A stretch of DNA of 64,000 bases from Acinetobacter pittii ATCC 19004 = CIP 70.29 (GTDB lineage: Bacteria; Pseudomonadota; Gammaproteobacteria; Pseudomonadales; Moraxellaceae). The first letter of the stretch is position 1; every line of letters begins with the position of its first letter. The DNA lies in assembly GCF_000369045.1 (NCBI RefSeq), contig NZ_KB849786.1, positions 1,215,743 to 1,279,742 on the forward strand, read 5' to 3'. The notes beneath the pieces are model-generated. The model worked only from the letters and a program-made list of their open reading frames with translations. It was not told the origin of the DNA and did no database searches. The position numbers and the translations under genes are program-made. Positions 7,822 through 16,601 of this stretch are shown here, piece after piece.

Positions 7822-9195
7822 ATGCATCAAGACAATATAAATCCAGAGAGAGATCCGCATATCTCGGCAGAACATCAATATTTAGGGATGAATAAAAACA
7901 TCTTATATGGTTTGCAGCATGTGTTGACCATGTACGGTGGGATTATTGCACCGCCATTGATTATTGGTGCAGCTGCAGGTCTAGATGCTTCAGAGATTGG
8001 CTTATTGGTGGCTGCCGCCTTATTTGTGGGAGGCCTCGCCACAGTTATACAAACCATTGGCTTTAAATATTTCGGTGCAAAATTACCAATTGTGCAAGGC
8101 GTATCTTTCGCAGGGGTTGCCACTATTTTGGCAATTGTGAGTACCGGTGGGGGGTTGCCATCTGCATTTGGTGCTGTGATTGTCGCATCTCTAATTGGTT
8201 TGTTGATTACACCATTCTTTGCAAAAATTATCCGCTTCTTTCCACCTGTGGTCACAGGATGCGTCATTACCATGATTGGTATTTCGCTCACACCTGTTGC
8301 GATCCGCTGGATTATGGGAGGAAACCCGAAAGCTGAAAACTGGGGAGATCCGACTAATACTGGTTTGGCTGTAATTACGCTAGCGATTGTGATTATTTTT
8401 AGTATGTTGCAAAATCAGATTCTGCGCCGCCTTGCGATTCTTGCAGCAATCGTTTTGGGTACAGTAATTGCTTATATTGCAGGCTTTACTGACTTCTCAA
8501 GAGTAAGTACGGGTCCTATTTTTGCTTTTCCAAGTTTCTTCCATTTTGGTTCTCCTGTATTTGAATTTTCTGCCATTCTTTCCATGGTAATTGTTACTTT
8601 GGTAATCATGACTGAAACCACGGCCGATATTATTGCGATTGGTGAAATCGTTGGAACTAAAGTTGATTCAAAACGAATTGGTAATGGTCTACGTGCAGAT
8701 ATGCTATCGAGTGCAATTTCCCCAATCTTTGGTTCATTCATGCAAACCGCCTTTGCTCAAAATGTAGGTCTGGTTGCAATTACAGGTATTAAAAGCCGTT
8801 TTGTAGTCGCAACAGCTGGTGGAATTTTAATTATCTTGGGTTTATTACCTGTTATTGGCCGCTTTGTTGCATCAATTCCGATGCCAGTTTTAGGTGGAGC
8901 GGGCATTGTATTATTCGGCACTGTTGCTGCTAGTGGGATAAGAACCTTAGCCAAAGTAGATTATAACGATCATAAGAATCTGATTATTGTCGCTACTTCA
9001 CTCACAATCGGCATGATTCCAATTGTAAACCAAGAGTTTTATGCGCAATTTCCGACATGGGTAAAAACCCTATTACATTCAGGTATTAGTTCTGCCTGTA
9101 TCACTGCCATTTTGCTTAATATTATTTTTAACCACTTACCGTTTAGCAAAAAGTCCGTTGATGTTGCAACTACGCCCATAAATTCAGGGCATTGA
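7822..9195 (+). CDS. uacT: NCS2-family purine permease, probable urate/xanthine:proton symporter
   Basis: The protein has 457 residues with about 14 hydrophobic segments. The NCS2 signatures QHVLTMYGG near residue 33 and the family's QN.G motif (AFAQNVGLVAITGIKSRFVV) are present. The GGLATVIQTIG and LPIVQGVSFAGV segments are typical of the urate/xanthine branch (UacT, PucJ/PucK). It lies 50 bp after uraH, probably in one transcript. It would import urate across the inner membrane for the HpxO/UraH steps. The substrate is inferred from subfamily and context. Confidence 0.85.
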   Translation: MHQDNINPERDPHISAEHQYLGMNKNILYGLQHVLTMYGGIIAPPLIIGAAAGLDASEIGLLVAAALFVGGLATVIQTIGFKYFGAKLPIVQGVSFAGVATILAIVSTGGGLPSAFGAVIVASLIGLLITPFFAKIIRFFPPVVTGCVITMIGISLTPVAIRWIMGGNPKAENWGDPTNTGLAVITLAIVIIFSMLQNQILRRLAILAAIVLGTVIAYIAGFTDFSRVSTGPIFAFPSFFHFGSPVFEFSAILSMVIVTLVIMTETTADIIAIGEIVGTKVDSKRIGNGLRADMLSSAISPIFGSFMQTAFAQNVGLVAITGIKSRFVVATAGGILIILGLLPVIGRFVASIPMPVLGGAGIVLFGTVAASGIRTLAKVDYNDHKNLIIVATSLTIGMIPIVNQEFYAQFPTWVKTLLHSGISSACITAILLNIIFNHLPFSKKSVDVATTPINSGH

Positions 9196-9258
9196 TCGAC
9201 ACCGGTTAGGGATTAGACATTCTAATTTAACCGCATTTTCATTCGCAAAAATTTAAAG

Positions 9259-9342
9259 GTCGCTTATTCAATAATGAATAGGTTAGGGGGATTTTGACTT
9301 TAAAAAGGTCAAAAACAGGTCTTTTGAAAGACCATAAGCGAC
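9259..9342 (+). other. Inverted repeats in the porin leader
   Basis: A 9-bp pair gtcgcttat (9259-9267) / ataagcgac (9334-9342) encloses a short hairpin ggtctttTGaaagacc (9318-9333). It lies just upstream of the porin start and could fold in its mRNA leader. Function is unknown. Confidence 0.4.
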
Positions 9343-9371
9343 TTTCAAATCAAATCTTATAGGGGAATTTT

Positions 9372-10667
9372 ATGAGAAATTTTAAATTAAAATCGGCATT
9401 ACTTATGCTGAGCATGGCTGCTACTGTGCCGGTATGGGCTGCTGATACCAGTCTGAATGGCCTATTTAATCTAAAGCAGGATTGTCAGACGAGTAATGAT
9501 GCAATGGACCGTATAGGGGCAGCATTTGCATGCGGCAGTATTCATGGGGTAGTTAAATCTGCATATTACTCACTTAATAATGGCTATTTTGTGAATAATT
9601 TAAATCAGGATACGACCGTCATTGGTGGGTATATTAAATATGAAACAGCTCCTTTTTATGGCATACAGGCAGCTGTGGGATACGACATACAGCGCCGTCT
9701 GGATGATAAAAATGAAAATGATGAAGTGCCAGAATTAAAAGAAGATAGGGATGGTCTAGCAGAAGCTTATGTAAGCTGGAAAAACGATTTGGCTAGAGTG
9801 ACGATTGGTAACCAGCGGCTAAATTTACCTTTTATGGGCGATTATGCTGACCGTCGTGTATTGATGTTTTTATATCAGGCTGCTGATGTACAGATCGGGA
9901 ATAATTATGATTTCTTACGACTCACTAAAGTAAATAAATATAAAAGTTATGGCGAGGATGAGTTCAATAAAACTTCTCGTCAAAATTCAAATGTGGAAAC
10001 CAATGGGGTTTGGTCGGTTGGTGCAGGGAAGCGCTTTAATTTAGCCAATGATAAAAGTTTAAAAACGCAATTTTGGTATCAAAATTATGATGACTATACG
10101 CGTCTAATCTATACCCAAGCTGATTTAGCAATTCCAATGCTTAATTATAGTCCTGAATTTTCAATCCAGTATATTTCAGGTAAAGATCAGGGCAAAGCAC
10201 TTGCTGGAGAGGTTAATAGCCAAATTTTCGGTGTACAGGCTGCGTTTAAGGTTATGCCTACCGCCAGTCTAAAAGTCGCGTATAACTATATAAAACCAGA
10301 TCAGGGTAGTTATTTAAATGGGGCATTATTAACACCCTATGCAGCTAAAACCTCTTCAGGTGAACTTTTTGCCCAGCCATTTTTCACCAGCACTCAAGAT
10401 TTAGGTTCAGGTAATGCATTGATGTTGTCTTTAGAAGGTAATTTGACAGATCAGTTGATAGCTGGCGCGCGTTATTCATTTATGGACTTAAAAGAGTCGG
10501 AAAATGTCGCGAGTCGAAATCAATCTGAATATATGTTGTTTGGTATTTATAATTTTACGGGAGCTTTAAAAGGTTTTAGTGTCAGCAATTTTGCAGGTAT
10601 CCAAACATCACCACGCTATGACAAAAATTTCTTACAAAACCGTTTTGCACTGTCTTATAAGTTTTAA
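9372..10667 (+). CDS. OprD-family outer-membrane porin of the purine cluster
   Basis: The protein has 431 residues. The first ~23 form a signal peptide ending PVWA|ADTS. Repeating beta-strand segments follow and the protein ends FALSYKF, an outer-membrane insertion signal. The segments DGLAEAYVSWKNDLARVTIGNQRL and YNFTGALKGFSVSNFAG are OprD-like. Its place between the urate permease and hpxO suggests that it admits purines or related nitrogen compounds, which is inference. It is followed by a strong terminator, with a 176-bp structured leader upstream. Confidence 0.8.
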   Translation: MRNFKLKSALLMLSMAATVPVWAADTSLNGLFNLKQDCQTSNDAMDRIGAAFACGSIHGVVKSAYYSLNNGYFVNNLNQDTTVIGGYIKYETAPFYGIQAAVGYDIQRRLDDKNENDEVPELKEDRDGLAEAYVSWKNDLARVTIGNQRLNLPFMGDYADRRVLMFLYQAADVQIGNNYDFLRLTKVNKYKSYGEDEFNKTSRQNSNVETNGVWSVGAGKRFNLANDKSLKTQFWYQNYDDYTRLIYTQADLAIPMLNYSPEFSIQYISGKDQGKALAGEVNSQIFGVQAAFKVMPTASLKVAYNYIKPDQGSYLNGALLTPYAAKTSSGELFAQPFFTSTQDLGSGNALMLSLEGNLTDQLIAGARYSFMDLKESENVASRNQSEYMLFGIYNFTGALKGFSVSNFAGIQTSPRYDKNFLQNRFALSYKF

Positions 10668-10685
10668 CTGTGTTTTATAGCATAG

Positions 10686-10721
10686 AGTGCATATTTAAAT
10701 CGAAATATGCACTTTTTTTTT
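10686..10721 (+). terminator. Terminator of the porin gene
   Basis: 11-bp stem agtgcatattt / aaatatgcact followed by nine T residues. Confidence 0.9.
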
Positions 10722-10728
10722 ATGGGTT

Positions 10729-10752
10729 AAAAAATCCCCCTATAGAGGGGGA
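10729..10752 (-). terminator. Terminator of hpxO
   Basis: Short G/C stem tccccc / ggggga (10735-10740 and 10747-10752). Read on the minus strand it is followed by a T run. It lies 14 bp after the hpxO stop. Confidence 0.75.
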
Positions 10753-10766
10753 AAGCATTTAAATAT

Positions 10767-11924
10767 TTAGTCGAGAGGATTGCCGATAATATTACTGATG
10801 ATCCCTTGCATGATGTGAGTACCTTGTTCCTGATATAAAGATTCATACCACTCTTGCGTGATTTTCGGGTCTTTCATGTGTGTCACATCGCAACGTTTTC
10901 GGGCTCTTAACACCATTTCCTTAGTACGATCATTGCGTTTGTTTTGATAGCGGCTCAAAGCATCTTCTAAACCAAAGGTATTGATTTGTAAGGCACGAGC
11001 AAGATAAATCGCATCTTCCATGGCTTGGCAGCCACCTTGTCCAATATCTGGAGTTGTGCTATGGGCAGCATCACCTAAGAGCACTACACGTCCTTTATAG
11101 AAATTCATAAAAGGCTCGATATCATGGATCTCGACACGATTGGTTTTTTTCTCATCTAAACGCTCAATGAGTTTTTGTACTGGTTCACACCAACCACTAA
11201 AATGCATTTTAAGGTCTTGCTTATAATATTCACGCTGATTTGACAGTCCAGCCTCAAGCGGCACATCAAAGAAGAAATAGAAACGATTTTGTGCAACGGG
11301 CATGAGTGATACACGTTTACCTTCACCAATATATGTGGTCCATTGCATGGCCGGTGCAATCTGCTCATCAATATCAACCAAGCCATTCCAATTTACATAA
11401 CCAGCATAGCGACGTTCAACTTGATGGCCCAGTACAAACTGCCGCGTAAGAGAATGTGTACCATCTGCACCAATCAGTAGATCAGCTGTTATCTGAGAAC
11501 CATCCTGAAAATGTATGGTGACATCATTTTGAAGAGCTTCAATTGCAGTCATTTTCATCCCGAGTCTGATGTCTTCCACACCAAATTGCTGCATTAATAA
11601 TTGTTGTAGATCAGCTCGAGCGACAGGATAGGCACGTTGTCCTACTTCTTTATATAAAGGTAACAAACTAAATTGGGTCATGGTTTGTTGGTTAAGACCA
11701 TCAAGATATGCTAAAGACTCCATTTGTCCACCTAGTTTCTGGATTTGATCCGTTAAACCAAGATAGTTGAGACACTTAACACCATTTGACCAAAGTGAGA
11801 TGGCAGCGCCAACAGGTAATATTTCGGCTGCTTGCTCATAGATTGTGACCTGATGACCAAATTTTTTTAAAGCGATACCAGCAGTTAAACCGCCCATACC
11901 TGCACCTACAATCGCGATATTCAT
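10767..11924 (-). CDS. hpxO: FAD-dependent urate hydroxylase
   Basis: The protein has 385 residues in the group-A flavin monooxygenase fold. The FAD-binding [17 protein letters not shown] lies at residues 7-23. A DG motif ([11 protein letters not shown]) and [21 protein letters not shown], the FAD ribityl site, are clear. It oxidises urate with NADH and O2 to 5-hydroxyisourate, the substrate of UraH, as in the Klebsiella hpx pathway. The GntR-type regulator lies upstream on the same strand, with an operator palindrome at 12001 in the gap. Confidence 0.85.
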   Translation of the reverse strand: MNIAIVGAGMGGLTAGIALKKFGHQVTIYEQAAEILPVGAAISLWSNGVKCLNYLGLTDQIQKLGGQMESLAYLDGLNQQTMTQFSLLPLYKEVGQRAYPVARADLQQLLMQQFGVEDIRLGMKMTAIEALQNDVTIHFQDGSQITADLLIGADGTHSLTRQFVLGHQVERRYAGYVNWNGLVDIDEQIAPAMQWTTYIGEGKRVSLMPVAQNRFYFFFDVPLEAGLSNQREYYKQDLKMHFSGWCEPVQKLIERLDEKKTNRVEIHDIEPFMNFYKGRVVLLGDAAHSTTPDIGQGGCQAMEDAIYLARALQINTFGLEDALSRYQNKRNDRTKEMVLRARKRCDVTHMKDPKITQEWYESLYQEQGTHIMQGIISNIIGNPLD

Positions 11925-12000
11925 TGTTCAGATCCTAAGTATTTAAGTAAGTTTCTAAACCGTTCTAAGCGAGAAGTGTGCCAATTTTATTAACTGGTTT

Positions 12001-12017
12001 TACTGGTCATACCAGTA
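12001..12017. promoter_or_regulatory. Operator palindrome upstream of hpxO
   Basis: tactggt-cat-accagta has perfect 7-bp arms in the regulator/hpxO gap, 77 bp upstream of hpxO. The half-sites (ctggt/accag) match those of 7260-7272 and 12942-12954, as expected for one FadR-type regulator. Confidence 0.65.
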
Positions 12018-12116
12018 ATATTGCTCCATTAAAAAGCAATCTTAAAAAGGTGGTATTGATGTGGTTCAAAGTATGGAGCAAAGTAGTGCATAGCACTACA
12101 AATTTGGAATTTATGA

Positions 12117-12833
12117 TTATATTGCGCTGTTATGTCTGGAAAAATACACACCAGCACGCTGTGCGGCACCAATAATATGTGCTTGCATAGCTTTTTCAGC
12201 TGCTGCTGAGTCCTGATTAAATAAAGCTTGCAGAATTAATTCATGTTCATGAATGGTTTTAAATGCCAGATTGGGTTGAACAAAGGGTAGGATCTGACTC
12301 TTTTTAATCCAGTCAGTATGTATTTTAAGTGTTTGAATAATCGATTGATTATGACTAAGTTCAATAATATGTTGATGAAATGCATAATCAAACTCAGAGG
12401 CTGCTTGCCAGTTTTGTTCTTTGATTGCACTTGCTAATGATTGGTAATGTTGCTGTAAGATGGACTTATCATCTTCAGTTAAATACTCACATGCGAGAAG
12501 TGCGCAAAAACTTTCTAGTACATAGCGTAATTGATAGAAATCTTTAAGTGATACACGATGTTCACCATCCCATTGTTCTGCCGCTTGGCTATGCTGTGAA
12601 ATAACGTAAACACCTTTACCTGCTTTGATTTCTAATAGACCTAAAGCGGCAAGGCGGGTTAATGCTTCACGCAAAGATGCACGGCTGATTCCTAATTGAA
12701 TTGCAAGCTCACGTTGTGAGGGTAAAGCAGATCCGACGGCATAAGTATTTTGTTGAATGCGTTGATAAATGATTTCCACCGCTTGCTCAGTCACCTGAGA
12801 TGATTTTCCATTGAGCATAGCTTGTGGGCTCAT
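12117..12833 (-). CDS. GntR/FadR-family regulator of the purine cluster
   Basis: About 238 residues from the ATG at 12833 (a GTG at 12842 is an alternative with no better ribosome site). The winged-helix DNA-binding region is clear (GSALPSQRELAIQLGISRASLREALTRLAALGLLEIKAGKGVYV, about residues 38-82, shown here only as family pattern). An FCD-type C-terminal domain follows (FDYAFHQHIIELSHN). Related palindromes lie upstream of this gene, hpxO and uraD'-uraH, which points to autoregulation and local control. The effector is probably a urate-pathway intermediate, by inference. Confidence 0.85.
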   Translation of the reverse strand: MSPQAMLNGKSSQVTEQAVEIIYQRIQQNTYAVGSALPSQRELAIQLGISRASLREALTRLAALGLLEIKAGKGVYVISQHSQAAEQWDGEHRVSLKDFYQLRYVLESFCALLACEYLTEDDKSILQQHYQSLASAIKEQNWQAASEFDYAFHQHIIELSHNQSIIQTLKIHTDWIKKSQILPFVQPNLAFKTIHEHELILQALFNQDSAAAEKAMQAHIIGAAQRAGVYFSRHNSAI

Positions 12834-12941
12834 AAGCAACACACCGTAAATATATAAATAAATAATTTGATTCTACACAAAATTTATCTATTTGTTGGTG
12901 CGCGTGCTTAAAATTAGCCGTATTTTTAATAACAGATCAGA

Positions 12942-12954
12942 CCAGTTGAACTGG
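12942..12954. promoter_or_regulatory. Palindrome upstream of the purine-cluster regulator
   Basis: ccagtt-g-aactgg is a perfect 13-bp palindrome. The adjacent gatcagaccag shares the right half of the 7260 operator. It lies about 110 bp upstream of the regulator gene and is a probable autoregulatory site. Confidence 0.5.
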
Positions 12955-13027
12955 ATATTACGTTATTGAATAAGGATAAAAAGTTTAAGAATGATTAATG
13001 AGAATATGTATTGCTGAAACTTCAGAA

Positions 13028-13054
13028 CGGTCAGAGACTATTTATCTCTGACCG
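13028..13054 (-). terminator. Hairpin after the 2OG-oxygenase gene
   Basis: Perfect 9-bp arms cggtcagag / ctctgaccg, 12 bp beyond the stop codon of the minus-strand oxygenase. There is no strong T run, so it may be a terminator or a 3' stabilising stem. Confidence 0.5.
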
Positions 13055-13066
13055 TACGCAGTACTT

Positions 13067-14080
13067 TTAATACTTTCCGTTGAAGTTTGCGCTAATTCTT
13101 TGTTTTAAATATTCTTTAGCTGTAATGGCCGGATATTTCTTTTGTGGCCCTTCAATGATCATATCTTCATTGGCTTGGCAGAAGAATGCCAAACTATAAC
13201 GTGCGCCTTGATATTCATCTGTTTCAGGATTTTTGACACGATGAAAATTAGAAGGCAGTTGATCATCGCTCCAACGCGTGAGCATATCACCGATATTACA
13301 GGTAATTACATCATCACGTGGCTCAATGCTGGTCCATTGCTGTTGTTCCATATCTTTACCCGGACAAACTTGCAGGCCACCTTGTCCTTTACGTTGGAAC
13401 AGTAGCGTTAAACAGTCAAAATCTGTATGTGCTCCTGCACGCCATAGACCTAATTGATCTTTAAGAGCAGGGTCAATTGCATAGTAGTGCAGCATTCTTA
13501 AAGTACTTTGGTAGCTTTCTTGATCCGGGTCATGAGCAAGAGTAAAGAAGTTATCGGCAAAGCCTAGTTTATAAGCAAAGCAAGATAAAATTTTCATGCC
13601 GACTTGCCAACATGCATGTTCAAACTCCAACATGGTATCTTTAAAATTAGGTAATTCCTCTTGACTAGGATAAAGACCTTCCATACGTGGGCGGGTAATT
13701 TGATAAGACTCTTTTTGGTCTGGTGTGCTGGTCGATGGACGAACCTGTGCCTTACTTTCCCAACCTGCATTGCGATTGAGTGGGTAGCGAGCTTTAATTG
13801 ATTCTGGCAGATTAAAAAACTGTTGTGTCATTTCAAATGCAGTTTGAATTTGCTCAAGTGGAATCCCATGATTCGATACTTGAAAGAAGCCAATATCGGT
13901 AGCTGCTGACCAGAGTTGGTCCGCAATTTCATATTTACGTTGTTCAAAATTTGATAAATTAATGACCCGGACTTCCCGTTCAAAGGTCTCTTGACCAAAA
14001 GCTCCCATACGAGCTTCTTTTTGCAGTTCTTCTAAGCTGTAGTCATTTTCAGCTACTGGAGTCATATTGGCGCTGTTCAT
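13067..14080 (-). CDS. Isopenicillin-N-synthase-family Fe(II)/2-oxoglutarate-dependent oxygenase
   Basis: The protein has 337 residues. An N-terminal DIOX_N region (about residues 35-140, VINLSNFEQ and SNHGIPLEQI) precedes the oxygenase core. Iron ligands are visible as HTDFD (H.D) and a distal FHRVKNPE histidine, and the 2-oxoglutarate-binding RYSLAFFCQ arginine follows. The family hydroxylates or demethylates small molecules. Its placement between a urate cluster and a purine-type importer/deaminase suggests that it acts on a modified purine or another N-heterocycle, but the substrate cannot be read from the sequence. A GAGG ribosome site supports the start. Confidence 0.8.
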   Translation of the reverse strand: MNSANMTPVAENDYSLEELQKEARMGAFGQETFEREVRVINLSNFEQRKYEIADQLWSAATDIGFFQVSNHGIPLEQIQTAFEMTQQFFNLPESIKARYPLNRNAGWESKAQVRPSTSTPDQKESYQITRPRMEGLYPSQEELPNFKDTMLEFEHACWQVGMKILSCFAYKLGFADNFFTLAHDPDQESYQSTLRMLHYYAIDPALKDQLGLWRAGAHTDFDCLTLLFQRKGQGGLQVCPGKDMEQQQWTSIEPRDDVITCNIGDMLTRWSDDQLPSNFHRVKNPETDEYQGARYSLAFFCQANEDMIIEGPQKKYPAITAKEYLKQRISANFNGKY

Positions 14081-14635
14081 ATTTCAACCTCATATTTTGG
14101 ATAATCGTGACCCAATCAAATAGATTGAAATAATGGGTCACATTCAAAAAAGAGCCACACGTTCTTAATAAAAGATAACTTTATGTAAAGAACATGAACT
14201 GTTTTCTGAGCAATGACCCACATAGCAATTAATATTACTACTATGCTGAACGCTTCTACTCTGACATAGAGCATGTAGCACTTTTTGTGCCAATTTCTAA
14301 GGATAGGTTATGAAGTTGGGATGGGGAGAGCAATATTGCATTTAAGATGAATCAGCGATGAATAATCAAAAATCTTTTATTCTAGAAAAGCACCTGTGAA
14401 GTGCATGAATGATGACCTAGTGCACCACTAAGCCGCATATAAAACAAATTAATTAACGCAGTTTGTTCATTGAGGAATGATTAAAAATAAGCCCAAATTA
14501 GATTATTACTATGAAAAACAAAATGAAATCAAAATTGGCACAGAGCTTGCTAATTCATTCCTGAGTATAAGCGGTCAGTGTGTAGTAAACATGCGGGACA
14601 TTGCTCTACAGCGTTTGCTGTTCCTCTTTTGGGGA
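14081..14635. other. Divergent intergenic region (upstream part)
   Basis: The 656-bp gap separates the oxygenase gene from the ABC operon. No convincing gene lies here; a 67-codon open frame at 14477-14680 has no ribosome site or family resemblance. Promoters for both directions must lie here, but I see no clear operator. The last ~100 bp form the structured leader described separately. Confidence 0.5.
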
Positions 14636-14729
14636 CAAAACCATCTTGGTTTTGAGAGAAATGTGCATTTGATACATTGATTGCCCCCCTAAAAAGAATA
14701 GCAAGATAAATCAATACAGATTTAGGGGG
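14636..14729 (+). promoter_or_regulatory. Structured 5' leader sequestering the ABC-operon ribosome site
   Basis: A perfect 8-bp hairpin (caaaacca / tggttttg, 14636-14654) is followed by a 9-bp long-range pair ccccctaaa (14685-14693) / tttaggggg (14721-14729). The right arm contains the ribosome site AGGGGG of the gene at 14737. This layout could switch translation, perhaps in response to a ligand. No known riboswitch class is recognised. Confidence 0.5.
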
Positions 14730-14736
14730 CTTATTT

Positions 14737-15729
14737 ATGAATATTCAGCACTATGTAAGCAAAGGGCGACGTACTGTTATTGTGAGTGCATTATTGGGGC
14801 TAGGAACAATTTTCAGTTCAACCAGTTATGCTGCCGATAAACTTGTTCTACAAACCACGTGGTATGCACAAGCCGAGCAAGGTGGATATTATCAGGCACT
14901 TGCACAAGGGATTTATAAAAAATACGGACTCGATGTCGATATTAAAATTGGTGGGCCACAGGTCAATAATATGACCTTACTATTGTCCAAACGTGCCGAC
15001 ATTATAATTAATTATGATTTACAGGTCTTAAAGGGTATTGAAAGTAATTTTCCAATCAAAGCAGTTGCGGCACCATTTCAGTTTGACCCACAAGGTGTAT
15101 TAACTCATGGCGATGTAAAGTCTTTGGCGGACTTAAAAGGCAAAACAATTCTTGTTTCAACCAGTGGGCAAGCAAGCTGGTGGCCATGGTTAAAAGGGAA
15201 ATATAAATTAAATGCAGCACAGGCTCGCCCTTATACCTTCAATATGCAGCCATTTTTAGCTGGCAAAAATGTGGCACAGCAAGCCTATGCAACCTCTGAA
15301 GTCTTTCAGGCAAAAAAAGCAGAGCCTTCAAGTAATTTCTTTTTATTTGCTGATGCTGGCTATCCAGCTTATGGCGGTATTTTAGTTACACGCAATGATG
15401 TGATTCAAAACAAACCAGATGTTATGCGTCGTTTTGTTCAGGCATCGATGGAAGGATGGAAAAACTATTTAGCTGATCCTCGATTAGGGAATAGTTTGAT
15501 TAAAAAAGAAAACCCAAATATGAAAGATGAACTGCTGGCCTTTGCAGTAGGTCAAATGCGCAAACTCAAACTGATTGATGGAGGAGATGCTAAAACACAA
15601 GGAATCGGGGTCATGACCGATGCGCGTTGGAAAGCCACACGAGATTTTATGGTGAACGCTGGTTTGTTAAAAGCTCAAACCAACTGGAAAACTGCTTATA
15701 CCACACAGTTTGTTAAAACTGCTAAGTAG
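14737..15729 (+). CDS. ABC transporter substrate-binding protein (NMT1/TauA type)
   Basis: The protein has 330 residues with a signal peptide ending TSYA|ADK at about residue 33. The mature part opens LVLQTTWYAQAEQGGYYQALAQGIYKK-like, the NMT1/THI5 periplasmic-binding fold of nitrate/taurine/pyrimidine importers, and contains a domain-typical GVLTHGDVKSLADLKGK segment. It is the first gene of a four-gene operon with ATPase, permease and amidohydrolase. The amidohydrolase suggests an oxidised or aminated purine-like ligand. The leader may control translation. Confidence 0.88.
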   Translation: MNIQHYVSKGRRTVIVSALLGLGTIFSSTSYAADKLVLQTTWYAQAEQGGYYQALAQGIYKKYGLDVDIKIGGPQVNNMTLLLSKRADIIINYDLQVLKGIESNFPIKAVAAPFQFDPQGVLTHGDVKSLADLKGKTILVSTSGQASWWPWLKGKYKLNAAQARPYTFNMQPFLAGKNVAQQAYATSEVFQAKKAEPSSNFFLFADAGYPAYGGILVTRNDVIQNKPDVMRRFVQASMEGWKNYLADPRLGNSLIKKENPNMKDELLAFAVGQMRKLKLIDGGDAKTQGIGVMTDARWKATRDFMVNAGLLKAQTNWKTAYTTQFVKTAK

Positions 15730-15779
15730 TCAGGGTTATAGGGTTAAGAAAAAAGGCATTCGCGCGGAGGGGAAACCAT

Positions 15780-16601
15780 ATGAATTCTGCATTAACAATT
15801 GATACTTCTATACATGAATCTTCAAATTTTATTACGCCAATGATTATGGTCAGAGGGGTAGAAAAGACTTATCCAAATGGTACTAATGCTTTACAACGTT
15901 TGGATTTAAATATTGCACGTGGTGAGATTGTTTCATTACTTGGACCGTCAGGTTGCGGGAAAAGTACTTTACTGAAAATGTTTGCCGATCTGGAGCAACC
16001 TTCTGCGGGACTAGTGCGTTGGAATGGCAAGGCCGAGATTCAATCACAATGCAAAATGGCAATGGTCTTTCAAGAAGCAACCCTGATGCCTTGGGCTAAT
16101 ATTGCAGAAAATGTACGCTTACCTTTGGATTTGCAGCATATTTCGAAATCAACTAGTACACCAAAAGTTATGGCCGCGTTAAAGGCGGTTGGTTTAGAAA
16201 ACTTTAGTCGTGCTTATCCACGAGAGCTTTCGGGGGGGATGCAAATGCGTGCCTCTTTGGCTCGCGCATTAGTGACTGAACCAGACTTACTGTTAATGGA
16301 TGAGCCCTTCGGAGCTTTAGATGAATTTACTCGCCATAAACTTGACAGTGATATTCGTCAATTATGGTCTGAGCGAGATTTAACCGTAGTTTTTGTTACT
16401 CATAGCATCTATGAAGCAGTGTATTTATCTTCGCGGGTCATTGTGATGGGGGCACGACCAGGACGTGTGGTGGCTGACCTTGAAATTGAGGGGCCTTATG
16501 TGCGTGATGAAGCTTTCCGTAGTTCTGAAGTCTTTATTCAACAATGTTCACATCTATCCCAAGTATTAGCTGAGGCAAGCGGAGGGCATAGTCATGATTA
16601 A
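15780..16601 (+). CDS. ABC transporter ATP-binding protein (NitT/TauT family)
   Basis: The protein has 273 residues. Walker A GPSGCGKST (about residues 56-64), a Q-loop (MVFQEATLMPW), the ABC signature LSGGMQMRASLARAL, Walker B LLLMDEPFGALDE and the H-loop (VFVTHSIYEAV) are all present, so the ATPase should be active. A strong ribosome site (GGAGGGG) precedes the start. The 3' end overlaps the permease gene by 8 bp, indicating translational coupling. Confidence 0.93.
   Translation: MNSALTIDTSIHESSNFITPMIMVRGVEKTYPNGTNALQRLDLNIARGEIVSLLGPSGCGKSTLLKMFADLEQPSAGLVRWNGKAEIQSQCKMAMVFQEATLMPWANIAENVRLPLDLQHISKSTSTPKVMAALKAVGLENFSRAYPRELSGGMQMRASLARALVTEPDLLLMDEPFGALDEFTRHKLDSDIRQLWSERDLTVVFVTHSIYEAVYLSSRVIVMGARPGRVVADLEIEGPYVRDEAFRSSEVFIQQCSHLSQVLAEASGGHSHD

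Noticed and set aside
12005..12175. Short plus-strand frames in the regulator/hpxO gap
   Set aside because: They overlap the operator palindrome and the regulator's 3' end and have no ribosome site.
14477..14680. 67-codon frame in the ABC operon upstream region
   Set aside because: There is no ribosome site and no family resemblance, and it overlaps the hairpins of the leader.
14636..14729. Named riboswitch, such as a xanthine (NMT1-motif) class
   Set aside because: The neighbouring NMT1-type gene is suggestive, but I cannot match the conserved core of that class by eye. Only the pairing is claimed.
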